The notes under the pieces were generated by a model, which was not told the DNA's origin, did not search any database, and saw nothing but the letters and a program-made list of their open reading frames with translations. Source: Alphaproteobacteria bacterium (lineage in GTDB: Bacteria; Pseudomonadota; Alphaproteobacteria; Bin95). From it: a stretch of DNA of 60,930 bases. Of the stretch, positions 53,771-60,930 are shown in pieces (position 1 is the stretch's first letter; each line of letters starts with the position of its first letter). The DNA lies in assembly GCA_022822125.1 (NCBI GenBank), contig JAJECF010000007.1, forward strand, positions 1 to 60,930, in the 5' to 3' direction. The translations under genes and the position numbers were made by a program.

Positions 53771-55009
53771 TCAGGCCTGCAGGATCACGCCTTCGCGGCG
53801 GAGGCGCGCAATTGTCCCGGGCTCATATCCGAGCAGTCTCGAGAGGCAGGCTTCGGTGTGCTCGCCGAGCAGAGGCGCGCCGGCGGGGTCGCGCACCGGC
53901 GTGCCGGAAAGCGACACCGGGGAACGCACGGCCCGCACCTCTCCGAGCGCGCTGTGCGCCTGGGCGGTGACCATGCCGCGCTCCGCCATCTCGTCCGACG
54001 CAAAGGCCTCGGGCACGCTGCGCACCGGCCCGCCGGGGATGCCCGCATCCCGCATCCGGGCGATCCAGGCGTCCCGCGTGCCGGCCTTCAGGATGTCGTT
54101 CATCGCCCGGGTCAGCGCCGCGCGGTTCTCCATGCGCGCGGCATTGGTCGCATAGGCGGGGTTGTCGGCAAGGTCGGGGCGGCGAAAGACCTTTTCGGCC
54201 AGCCGCCGGAACAGCCGGTCGGTCGTCACCGTAATCATCACCGGGCCGTCCGCCGCCTCGAACAGTCCGGCCGGCATGGCGACAAGATTGGAGTTGCCGG
54301 GCCGGCCGATATCCACCCCGGCCTCGAGCCAGGCGGTGGCGGCATGCGAGGTCATGGCGACGGCGGTGTCGAACAGCGGCACGTCGAGGCGCTGGCCGCG
54401 GCCGGTGCGCCCGCGCGCGACCAGGGCCGCCAGCACCGCCTGGGCCGCATACATGCCGGCCATGATATCGACCAGCGACACGCCCGTGCGCATTGGCGGC
54501 CCGTCGGGCTCGCCGGTGAGCGACATGAAGCCGCTCTCGCCCTGCGCCACCGGGTCGTAACCGGGCCTGTCGGCAAGCGCGCCGCTGCGCCCGTAACCGG
54601 AGACGGAGCAGTAGATGAGGCCCGGATTCTCCGCCGCCAGGGCGTCATAGCCGAGGCCGCGCCGGTCGAGCGCGCCGGTGCGCGCGTTCTCCAGCAGCAC
54701 ATCGGAGACGCGCGCGAGCCCCCGCACGATTTCGGCGCCCTCCGGCCGGGTGAAATCGACGGCGATGCTCTTCTTGTTGCGGTTCACGGTCAGGAAATAG
54801 GTCGAATGCCCGTCCCGGGCGGGGGACAGGAACGCGCGCGTGTCGTCGCCGCCGGCGGGATTTTCGATCTTCAGCACCTCCGCGCCGAGATCAGCGAGCT
54901 GCATCGCGCACCAGGGGCCGGAGAGCACGCGCGTCAGATCGACGACGCGAATGCCTTCGAGAGCGGTCAAGGGGCCGGTCCTTTCTTCCTGCGGGCGGGG
55001 TTCAGACAT
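53771..55009 (-). CDS. CaiB/BaiF CoA-transferase family III protein
   Basis: The 412-residue protein begins with ALEGIRVVDLTRVLSGPWCA, the family III CoA-transferase opening. It has LKIENPAGGDDTR, VNRNKKSIAVDF, the VDIMAGMYAAQ segment whose aspartate I take as the catalytic residue, and the GRGQRLDVPLFDTAVAM region. These enzymes move CoA between carboxylic acids (formyl, carnitine, succinyl or others) in the cytoplasm. The start at 55009 lies 8 bases inside the end of the uppP gene, so the two are probably co-transcribed although unrelated in role. Confidence 0.92.
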   Translation of the reverse strand: MSEPRPQEERTGPLTALEGIRVVDLTRVLSGPWCAMQLADLGAEVLKIENPAGGDDTRAFLSPARDGHSTYFLTVNRNKKSIAVDFTRPEGAEIVRGLARVSDVLLENARTGALDRRGLGYDALAAENPGLIYCSVSGYGRSGALADRPGYDPVAQGESGFMSLTGEPDGPPMRTGVSLVDIMAGMYAAQAVLAALVARGRTGRGQRLDVPLFDTAVAMTSHAATAWLEAGVDIGRPGNSNLVAMPAGLFEAADGPVMITVTTDRLFRRLAEKVFRRPDLADNPAYATNAARMENRAALTRAMNDILKAGTRDAWIARMRDAGIPGGPVRSVPEAFASDEMAERGMVTAQAHSALGEVRAVRSPVSLSGTPVRDPAGAPLLGEHTEACLSRLLGYEPGTIARLRREGVILQA

Positions 55010-55811
55010 AGACCCAGGCGAGCAGCAGCCCGCCGAGCAGAACCCGATAGACGACAAAGGGGGCGAAGCTCGCGCGCGCGAGCCAGCGCATCATCGCGGT
55101 GATCGCCGCAAGCGCCGCCAGGAAGGCGAGCAGCGCCGCCAGGCCTGCGGCTGCAGCGATGGCGGGATCGCCCATCCGCGCCAGGTCCCGCGCCGTCCAC
55201 AGCCCGGCGCCCAGAATGACGGGAATCGAGAGCAGGAGGGAAAAGCGCGCGGCCTCCGCCCGCTCGAAACCGAGCGCGAGCGCCGCCGTCATGGCGATGC
55301 CGGAGCGGCTGACCCCCGGCGCCAGCGCCAGGACCTGCGCCATGCCGATGGCGAGCGCATGCGGCAGGCGCAGCGAGTCGAGCCGCTTCGTCCGGCGGCC
55401 CCGGCGGTCCGCCGCCCAGAGCGCGAGGCCGAAACCGAGCGTTGTCCAGGCGATCACCTCGACGCTGCGCAGATCGGCTGCAAGCGTGTCCTTGAGCAGC
55501 GCGCCGGCGACCGCGACCGGAACCGCCGCCGCTGCGACATGCCAGCCAAGCGCCCAGCCCTCGGGCCGCGGCCCGGCGAGGCCGGCGAGCCCTGCTGCTG
55601 CCAGGCGGGCGATATCGCGGCGAAGATAGACCAGCACCGCCCCGAGCGCGCCGAGATGAACGGCGACATCGAGGACGAGCGCGGCCGCGCCGTCCGGGCT
55701 GTGCGCCCCGTAGGCGGCGTGGACGAGGACGAGATGCGCCGAGGAACTGACCGGCAGGAACTCGGTAATGCCCTGGACAAGCGCGAGAAGGACAATGAGG
55801 GAGAGCGGCAA
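55002..55811 (-). CDS. uppP: Undecaprenyl-diphosphatase (bacitracin resistance protein UppP/BacA)
   Basis: The 269-residue integral membrane protein has the BacA motifs LVQGITEFLPVSSSAHLVLV and LALAPGVSRSGIAMTAALAL with the catalytic serine/arginine, plus about eight helices. It recycles the lipid carrier undecaprenyl pyrophosphate to the monophosphate for cell-wall synthesis. No ATG exists at the family start; a TTG at 55811 gives the expected N-terminus (TTG CCG CTC). The upstream frame continues but shows unrelated sequence. Read with caution at the start. Confidence 0.9.
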   Translation of the reverse strand: MPLSLIVLLALVQGITEFLPVSSSAHLVLVHAAYGAHSPDGAAALVLDVAVHLGALGAVLVYLRRDIARLAAAGLAGLAGPRPEGWALGWHVAAAAVPVAVAGALLKDTLAADLRSVEVIAWTTLGFGLALWAADRRGRRTKRLDSLRLPHALAIGMAQVLALAPGVSRSGIAMTAALALGFERAEAARFSLLLSIPVILGAGLWTARDLARMGDPAIAAAAGLAALLAFLAALAAITAMMRWLARASFAPFVVYRVLLGGLLLAWVYV

Positions 55812-55898
55812 GGACGGTCCGGCTTCGGCGACGTTGCGAGGATATAGCACCGCCGGGCGGTTGCGGGTTAAACTCCGGCATCGATCCAGGGGGCGTAT

Positions 55899-56567
55899 AT
55901 GGCGACCCTGCTTCACCTGCCGCTTTCCCCCTATTGCCGAAAGGTACGGATCGCGCTGGGCGAATTCAGGATCCCGTTCGCGCTGGAGGAAGAACCGGTC
56001 TGGGAGCGGCGCGAGGCTTTCCTCGCGCTCAACCCGGCGGCGACGGTGCCGGTGCTGCTGCTGGACGACGGCCATGCGCTGGCGGAAAGCCAGGCCATCG
56101 TCGAATATCTGGAGGAGACGGCCGGACCGCCGACGCTGCTGGGCGCAGCGCCGAGGACCAAGGCGGAAGTCCGCCGCCTTGTCCTCTGGTTCGACACCAA
56201 ATTCGCCCAGGAGGTAACCGACTATCTCTACCGGGAACGCATTTTGAAGCGGCTGGCGGGGCACGGGCCGCCCAATTCGGAATTCGTGCGCGCGGGCGTG
56301 CTCAATCTGGAGCAGCATCTGCGCTATATCGACATGCTGCTGACGCAGCGGCACTGGCTGGCCGGCGACCGTTTCTCGCTGGCGGACATCGCCGCCGGCG
56401 CGCATCTCTCCTCGCTCGACTATATGGGCGTGGTGCCCTGGGCCGATCATCCGCCGGCGCAGGAGTGGTATGCCCGGTTCAAGTCGCGTCCGTCGGTTCG
56501 CCCCCTGCTTTCCGACCGGTTGCCGAACTGGCGGCCGGTGGATCATTACACCGATCTCGACTTCTGA
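55899..56567 (+). CDS. Glutathione S-transferase family protein
   Basis: The 222-residue protein has the GST N-terminal thioredoxin-like domain, MATLLHLPLSPYCRKVRIAL, with a serine/cysteine near the active site, then EESQAIVEYL-like LAESQAIVEYLEETAG binding glutathione. An alpha-helical C-terminal domain includes AGDRFSLADIAAGAHLSSLD. It conjugates glutathione to electrophiles or acts as a peroxidase. AGGGGG precedes the ATG. An epimerase-like gene starts 18 bases after its stop. Confidence 0.92.
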   Translation: MATLLHLPLSPYCRKVRIALGEFRIPFALEEEPVWERREAFLALNPAATVPVLLLDDGHALAESQAIVEYLEETAGPPTLLGAAPRTKAEVRRLVLWFDTKFAQEVTDYLYRERILKRLAGHGPPNSEFVRAGVLNLEQHLRYIDMLLTQRHWLAGDRFSLADIAAGAHLSSLDYMGVVPWADHPPAQEWYARFKSRPSVRPLLSDRLPNWRPVDHYTDLDF

Positions 56568-56585
56568 GCCGGGCGGCGTCCGGCA

Positions 56586-57440
56586 GTGAAGCTCTTCATC
56601 CACGGGCTCGGTTATTCCGCAGAGCGGCTGGCGCTCCGGTTGGCGTCGGAAGGCTGGGAAATCGCCGGCTCGACGCGCGATTCCGCGAAGGCGGCGCGCT
56701 TCGCGGAGCGCGGCTGGAACCGCTTCGGCAGACGGCAGGCGACGCATCTGCTCTTCTCCGCGCCGCCCGGCCCTTCAGGCGACCCCTTCCTGCCGGGTTT
56801 CGAGGCGCCGCCGGGGCTCCTCTGGGCGGGCTATCTCTCGACCACGGGGGTTTACGGAGACCGGGGCGGCGGCTGGGTGGATGAGCGCAGCCCGCTGCTT
56901 CCGACGGGGGAGCGGGGCCGCCGGCGGGTGGAGGCGGAGGCCGCCTGGAGCGCGCTCGGGCTGCCATTGCATGTGTTCCGCATCGCCGGCATTTACGGGC
57001 CGGGCCGCAATGCGCTGGCGGCGGCCCGCGCCGGCCGGGCGCGGCGGATCGTCAAACGGGACCAGGTGTTCTCCCGTATCCATGTCGATGACATAGCAGC
57101 GGTGCTGGCGGCGTCCATTGCGCGCCCCAGTCCCGGCCGCGCCTATAATCTCGCCGACGACCGGCCGGCCCCGCCCGCCGAGGTGACCGAATTCGCCTGC
57201 CGCCTGCTGGGCCTGCCGCCGCCCCCGACCGAACGCTTCGAGACAGCGGCCCTCTCGCCCATGGCCGCCAGCTTCTACCGCGACAGCAAGCGCGTCTCCA
57301 ACGCCCGCATCAAGGCGGAACTCGGCGTCCGCCTGCGTTACCCAGGCTACCGCGAGGGACTGGAGGCGTTGTTCGAGGCGGGGGAAGGGAAGCCGTCTCC
57401 ATTTGCGCCGGGAAGCGGACCCGGCCCGATGGCGGCCTGA
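56586..57440 (+). CDS. NAD(P)-binding epimerase/dehydratase-like SDR protein (YeeZ-like)
   Basis: The 284-residue protein begins MKLFIHGLGYSAERLALRLA from a GTG at 56586, with a G-x-G-x-x-(A/S) Rossmann motif. It contains GYLSTTGVYGDRGGGWVDE and PLHVFRIAGIYGPGRNALAA, the YeeZ/extended-SDR pattern in which the usual catalytic tyrosine-lysine pair is degenerate. It probably binds NAD(P) and may act as a weak oxidoreductase or epimerase. The substrate is unknown. It follows the GST gene by 18 bases. Confidence 0.85.
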   Translation: MKLFIHGLGYSAERLALRLASEGWEIAGSTRDSAKAARFAERGWNRFGRRQATHLLFSAPPGPSGDPFLPGFEAPPGLLWAGYLSTTGVYGDRGGGWVDERSPLLPTGERGRRRVEAEAAWSALGLPLHVFRIAGIYGPGRNALAAARAGRARRIVKRDQVFSRIHVDDIAAVLAASIARPSPGRAYNLADDRPAPPAEVTEFACRLLGLPPPPTERFETAALSPMAASFYRDSKRVSNARIKAELGVRLRYPGYREGLEALFEAGEGKPSPFAPGSGPGPMAA

Positions 57441-57504
57441 CGCTCCTGCCGGAGAACGCCGGGTTGAAACTCACGGGCAAATGCCGCCCGGCGTCCCCGC
57501 CTCT

Positions 57505-57695
57505 CCTGATCCTGAGCAGCGCCCGCCTGCGGGCGCGTATCGAACCTCATCCTGAGTAGCCGACCGAAGAGCCTGTCCTGAGCTTGCCGAAGGGGAGGCG
57601 TACCGAAGGATCGTCCCGCCGGTGGGAGCGCCGTCCCCTTCGGCAAGCTCAGGGCAGGCTCTCGATACGCGGCTGGCGCCGCTACTCGGGATGAG
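57505..57695. repeat. REP-like repeat cluster with a 26-bp inverted repeat
   Basis: Arms 57570-57595 and 57635-57660 (ending CTTGCCGAAGGGG on one strand) are reverse complements with one mismatch, enclosing 39 bases. Flanking cores are CCTCATCCTGAGTAGC near 57545 and CTACTCGGGATGAG near 57681. This is the fourth locus of the family. The remaining bases of the gap to 57920 contain only the transposase remnant described next and no other gene. Confidence 0.85.
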
Positions 57696-57710
57696 CGACT
57701 GTCTTGTTGG

Positions 57711-57776
57711 TCAAGCTGTTTTCCATGGTTTTCTGTCCCTGAGTATGGCGTTGAGGATAGTGAGGAGCTTTCGCAT
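57711..57776 (-). mobile_element. IS110-family transposase remnant (last 21 codons)
   Basis: The minus strand reads MRKLLTILNAILRDRKPWKT and then A and a stop (57711). This closely resembles the C-terminal end of IS110/IS1111-type transposases. No catalytic part is found upstream in any frame; the preceding sequence is unrelated. It is a decayed fragment of an insertion sequence beside the REP-like repeats. Confidence 0.5.
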
Positions 57777-57920
57777 GAGAGGAAAGAATGTCGGGGCGCT
57801 GGGCGTCGATCCATGTCTCGATCCCGCCGAACCCTTTAAAACCCGGGTGAATCCAGACACTGCGCTCTATCCGCAAAATCCAAACCGGACAGTAATGTCC
57901 CTCCACCGCGCATGACAGGC

Positions 57921-59210
57921 CTACCCGAAAGGCGAGGCCCCGCCGAGCACCCTGGGCAGCCAGGTGGACAGTTCGGGCACCAGGATGATGATGAGGGTCA
58001 CGATGAAATCCGACACGAAGAAGATCATCGCCCCGCGCAGCACGGTCTGGATGGGGATCTGGGCAATGCCGCTCACGGCATAAAGATTGAACCCCACCGG
58101 AGGGGTGATGACGCTCAACTCGACGCCCATGGTGACTACGATGCCCAGATGGATCGGGTCGATGCCGAGCGCCGTGGCCACCGGGAAGACGACCGGCACG
58201 GTCAGCAGGATCATGGCGATGCCGTCGAGAAAGGTGCCGAGCATCAGCAGCAGCGCCATGTAGCCGAACAGGAACGGCAGCGGTTCGAGCTGCATCTCGA
58301 TGACCAGCTGCGCGAGCTGCTGGGGCCATGCCTGGTTGGCCGCGACGAACTGGAAGATGCCGACGCTCCCGACCAGGAAGAACACCACTGCGCTGAGATT
58401 CATCGCCCGGGCGGCGGTCGGCAGCAGATTGCGCAGGAACTCGCCGCGGCCCGTGACCAGTCCGTAGATCAAGGCGTAGCCGCACGCGGCGGCGGCGGCT
58501 TCGGTCGGCGTGAACAGCCCGCCATAGAGCCCGCCCAGCACAAGAACCGGCATGGCAAGGCCGGGGAGCGCCCCTACCGTCGCGCGTCCCAACGGGCCCC
58601 AGGCGAAGTGGCCGCGGCTCAGGGTCTTGGTGCGCCAGGCGGCGAGTATGATGAGAATGAACATGCCGCCCGCCAGCATCAGGCCGGGGATTATGCCGGC
58701 CATGAACAGGCGCACGATCGAGGTTTCCGTCGCGATGCCGTAAATGATGAGCGAGAGGCTCGGCGGGATGAGCAGGCCGATGCCGCCGCCGGAAGCCACG
58801 ATGCCGGCAGAGAGCCAGTCGGGATAGTTGCGCTTGCGCATCTCCGGGATCGTGATGAGGCTCATGGCCGAGGCGACGGCGACGCTCGAGCCGGAGATGG
58901 CGCTGAACAGCACGCAGGTGGTGACCGTGGCCAGTCCGAAGCCGCCGATGACCCAGCTCACCAGGGCCTCGGCGAACTGGAACAGCTGGCGCACCATGCC
59001 GGTGCGTTCCATGAGGAAGCCGGCGAAGATGAACAGCGGCACCGCCATCAGGCTGTAGTGGCCGAGGAACGAGAAGAAGGCCGAGGACAGCGCCCGGGCG
59101 TCCAGCAGCGGATCGAACAGGATGTAGATCGCGCTGGCCGCGCCGAGCGCGATGCCGATGGTGACTCCCGAGCCCAGAAACGCCAGGATGCCGGCGAGCA
59201 GACTACCCAT
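57921..59210 (-). CDS. TRAP transporter large permease (DctM family)
   Basis: The 429-residue membrane protein has about twelve helices and the DctM signature segments VPLFIFAGFLMERTGM and CVLFSAISGSSVAVASAMS (the sodium/substrate core). It also has ASGGGIGLLIPPSLSLIIYG, and VELSVITPPVGFNLYAVSGI near the end. It forms the sodium-coupled translocator of a tripartite ATP-independent importer for carboxylates or similar acids. It works with the small permease and binding protein encoded immediately upstream on the same strand. Confidence 0.93.
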   Translation of the reverse strand: MGSLLAGILAFLGSGVTIGIALGAASAIYILFDPLLDARALSSAFFSFLGHYSLMAVPLFIFAGFLMERTGMVRQLFQFAEALVSWVIGGFGLATVTTCVLFSAISGSSVAVASAMSLITIPEMRKRNYPDWLSAGIVASGGGIGLLIPPSLSLIIYGIATETSIVRLFMAGIIPGLMLAGGMFILIILAAWRTKTLSRGHFAWGPLGRATVGALPGLAMPVLVLGGLYGGLFTPTEAAAAACGYALIYGLVTGRGEFLRNLLPTAARAMNLSAVVFFLVGSVGIFQFVAANQAWPQQLAQLVIEMQLEPLPFLFGYMALLLMLGTFLDGIAMILLTVPVVFPVATALGIDPIHLGIVVTMGVELSVITPPVGFNLYAVSGIAQIPIQTVLRGAMIFFVSDFIVTLIIILVPELSTWLPRVLGGASPFG

Positions 59211-59265
59211 CGTGCAGGGCTCCTTGCGGGCTTCCGGCGCCCGGCGGCTCGTATATGCGGGTCAT

Positions 59266-59829
59266 CTAGAGCAGCGAGCCTTCATCGGTATGAGACCGGT
59301 AACGTTCCTCCAGCCCGGCCCCGCCCATCATCATGCATATGTGGTGGTAGAGCTGGAACGCGTAGCTGACGGCGAGAAACGCCATGCCGAGAAGGAACAC
59401 GGCGAAGAAATGCCATAGCAGGAAGGCCAGGCTCTCGGTCTTGCGTTCCTGGAGGATCATCAGGTCTGCGACTTCGAGGCCCCACCAGACCAGCCATGCG
59501 CAGAAGGCGAGCCCGACGGCCGCGCCGAAAATCTCGAAGATGCCGGCCAGGACGCGGCCCCACCGCCCGGCCTTCTCGCGCAGCAGAAGCAGTACGATCG
59601 TCACCCGCAGGTGGGCCCCGCGGCTCTGCGTGACCGCGAAGAACAGATACACGCCGGCGAGAATGCCGAAGGTGACCGCGTCCTGCTGCCATTCGAAGGA
59701 CACGCCGAAGACATAGCGGCGAATGACCTCCAGACCGGCCAGCAGCGTCAGCACGAGCAGGAGCGCAGCAGCGATGTACTGCACGAAACGCTCCTGGAAG
59801 GTGCGCCAGGCGTAGTAGAGACGGTTCAT
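59266..59829 (-). CDS. TRAP transporter small permease (DctQ family)
   Basis: The 187-residue protein has four predicted membrane helices, beginning at about residues 15-35 (VQYIAAALLLVLTLLAGLEV) with RRYVFGVSFEWQQDAVTFGI after it, a typical DctQ pattern. It stabilises or contacts the large permease. It lies 55 bases upstream of the large permease gene and 60 bases after the binding-protein gene. Confidence 0.9.
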   Translation of the reverse strand: MNRLYYAWRTFQERFVQYIAAALLLVLTLLAGLEVIRRYVFGVSFEWQQDAVTFGILAGVYLFFAVTQSRGAHLRVTIVLLLLREKAGRWGRVLAGIFEIFGAAVGLAFCAWLVWWGLEVADLMILQERKTESLAFLLWHFFAVFLLGMAFLAVSYAFQLYHHICMMMGGAGLEERYRSHTDEGSLL

Positions 59830-59889
59830 GCGAGTGAGGCCGGAGAGGCCCGGCGGGCCTCCCCGTTCTCCCCGGCCGGCACGTCCGGA

Positions 59890-60930
59890 TTACCCTTTCT
59901 TGAGCACCGGCTCATGCTTGGCGCAATCGACGCTCTCGACCGGGTCGGTGCCCGGGCCGAGCCGCGCCGAGGCCTCGCGGCCTTCCTTGAGGAACCTGTC
60001 CACCCACTCATGCGCCTCCGCCGGCAGCCGCTCCTTGAGGTAGTCGGCGACATTGTTGCCGATGGCCTCCTGCAGGGGCTTCGCTTCTTCGGGAGTCGCG
60101 GAGTAGATGCCGACATCCGAGGGGTTCTCGGCCTTGTACTGGTTTATGGCGAACTGGTCGTTGCACCAGTTGAGCTCGTTCTGGTACTTCACGGCCTGCT
60201 CGACCAGTTCGCGGATCTTCGCCTGGGTCTCGTCGTTCAGCTTGTTGAACCACGCCTGGCTGGCGCCGACCCAGTAATTGTCGAAGGTCACCGTGGAGAT
60301 GCCCGCGATGGTGTAATAGGGCGTCTGCTCGGTGATGGCGCGCCATCCGCCGATGGAGGTGATGACGCCGTCAAGCACACCGGATTCGAGCGCGCTCGGC
60401 ACATCGCCGAAGGACATGACCACCGGGGAGGCGCCCCAGGAGGCCACCACCGGGTTCACCGCGGCGGCGAAGGTCCGGATTTTCTTACCCTCGAACGAAT
60501 CCATCGCAAGCAGCCGCTCCTTGCCGGCAATGGCGAGCGCGAAGCTGAGATCAACGAAACCGAACGGCTCGATGAAGTGCTTCTCGCGCAGCCGGTTCAG
60601 CAGCATCTTGCCGGTGGCCTGGTTCTCCAGGTCGTGGATGGCCGCGACCGTGGTGAGGACGCCGGGCTGGCCGATAATGCTCATCCAGATGTCCGTCGCG
60701 GCCGTCTTGCCGGAGACCAGCCAGCCCATCTCCAGATTGCCCTGGGTCATGGCGGTCATGGCGTCGGGGTCCTTGTAGAGGGCGCCGGCATAGAAGTTCC
60801 GCACCTCGCTGCCCTCGGGGAATTGCGCTTCCACCTGTTCCTTGAACCACTCCATGGCGATGGCCGTCGGATGCGGCGGCGGCGGCAGGTCCACCGAAAC
60901 CCGGATGATGACTTTCTCCAGTTCGGCCTT
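59890..60930 (-). CDS. TRAP transporter substrate-binding protein (DctP family), N-terminus cut by window edge
   Basis: At least 346 residues are visible; only the signal peptide and start lie beyond base 60930. The visible start KAELEKVIIRVSVDLPPPPH leads into a DctP-type receptor with TAATDIWMSIIGQPGV, EGKKIRTFAAAVNPVVASWG (the conserved arginine that holds the substrate carboxylate is expected in KKIRT) and SFGDVPSALESGVLDGVITS. It would capture an organic acid in the periplasm and deliver it to the DctQM permease encoded downstream. The ligand is unknown. Confidence 0.92.
   Translation of the reverse strand, partial: KAELEKVIIRVSVDLPPPPHPTAIAMEWFKEQVEAQFPEGSEVRNFYAGALYKDPDAMTAMTQGNLEMGWLVSGKTAATDIWMSIIGQPGVLTTVAAIHDLENQATGKMLLNRLREKHFIEPFGFVDLSFALAIAGKERLLAMDSFEGKKIRTFAAAVNPVVASWGASPVVMSFGDVPSALESGVLDGVITSIGGWRAITEQTPYYTIAGISTVTFDNYWVGASQAWFNKLNDETQAKIRELVEQAVKYQNELNWCNDQFAINQYKAENPSDVGIYSATPEEAKPLQEAIGNNVADYLKERLPAEAHEWVDRFLKEGREASARLGPGTDPVESVDCAKHEPVLKKG

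Noticed and set aside
57622..57915. Plus-strand 97-codon frame in the repeat gap
   Set aside because: Runs through the REP cluster and antisense to the transposase remnant; no family.

Overview
The window is a 60.9 kb, high-GC, densely coded stretch of a bacterial chromosome. Most likely it comes from an alphaproteobacterium of Rhodospirillales type. The basis is the proteobacterial EttA N-terminus, the NADP isocitrate dehydrogenase, the efp / inositol-monophosphatase pair, the TRAP and branched-chain amino-acid transporters, and the many TauD, PhyH, CoA-transferase and LLM-type catabolic genes. This placement rests on gene content only. I see no rRNA, tRNA, CRISPR array, complete insertion sequence, prophage or origin.

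Layout. 1-7.9 kb: the start of ettA, then a catabolic island (LLM flavin monooxygenase, iron-type alcohol dehydrogenase, amidohydrolase, two TauD-type dioxygenases, a 2-hydroxyacid dehydrogenase, two cupins) and the decayed tail of a D-aminoacylase-like amidohydrolase. 8-13.9 kb: S9 peptidase, enoyl-CoA hydratase, and a STAS / GPP34 (GOLPH3-like) / GT25 cluster. 14-17.4 kb: a hydantoinase-B-type subunit, a protein of unknown function, and a selenoprotein of the UGSC type whose in-frame UGA would be missed by ordinary gene calling. 17.4-28.6 kb: polysaccharide deacetylase, EamA permease, PepF and ABC1 kinase (translationally coupled), BCCT transporter, EctD-like dioxygenase, HigBA toxin-antitoxin, icd, cytochrome P450. 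29-37.6 kb: efp, inositol monophosphatase, a Pro/Ala-repeat OmpA-like envelope protein next to a MotA/TolQ/ExbB-like channel, guaA, an Ldh-family oxidoreductase, and an M32 carboxypeptidase. 37.7-43.2 kb: a complete five-gene branched-chain amino-acid-type ABC importer followed by an esterase. 43.3-47.1 kb: universal stress protein and a HAD / M20 / hydroxyacid dehydrogenase group. 47.1-48.6 kb: a two-gene cassette (DUF6884-like plus GIY-YIG-like). 48.6-49.2 kb: a repeat-rich gap. 49.2-57.4 kb: quinone reductase / acyl-CoA ligase / ketopantoate reductase operon, OmpA lipoprotein, CoA-transferase with uppP, GST, epimerase. 57.4-57.9 kb: a second repeat-rich gap with the last codons of an IS110-type transposase. 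57.9-60.9 kb: a TRAP transporter (large and small permease, binding protein cut by the window edge).

How it fits together: the cell appears to be a heterotroph scavenging small organic acids, amino-acid-like compounds and betaines through ABC, TRAP and BCCT importers, with many oxygenases, CoA enzymes and peptidases. The most interesting items are (1) the UGSC selenoprotein and its upstream partner, (2) eight CATGACA boxes in three arrays with exact 10-bp spacing at 48.75-49.13 kb, next to (3) the DUF6884/GIY-YIG-like gene pair, and (4) GPP34 beside a glycosyltransferase. Four intergenic gaps carry a dispersed palindromic repeat family.
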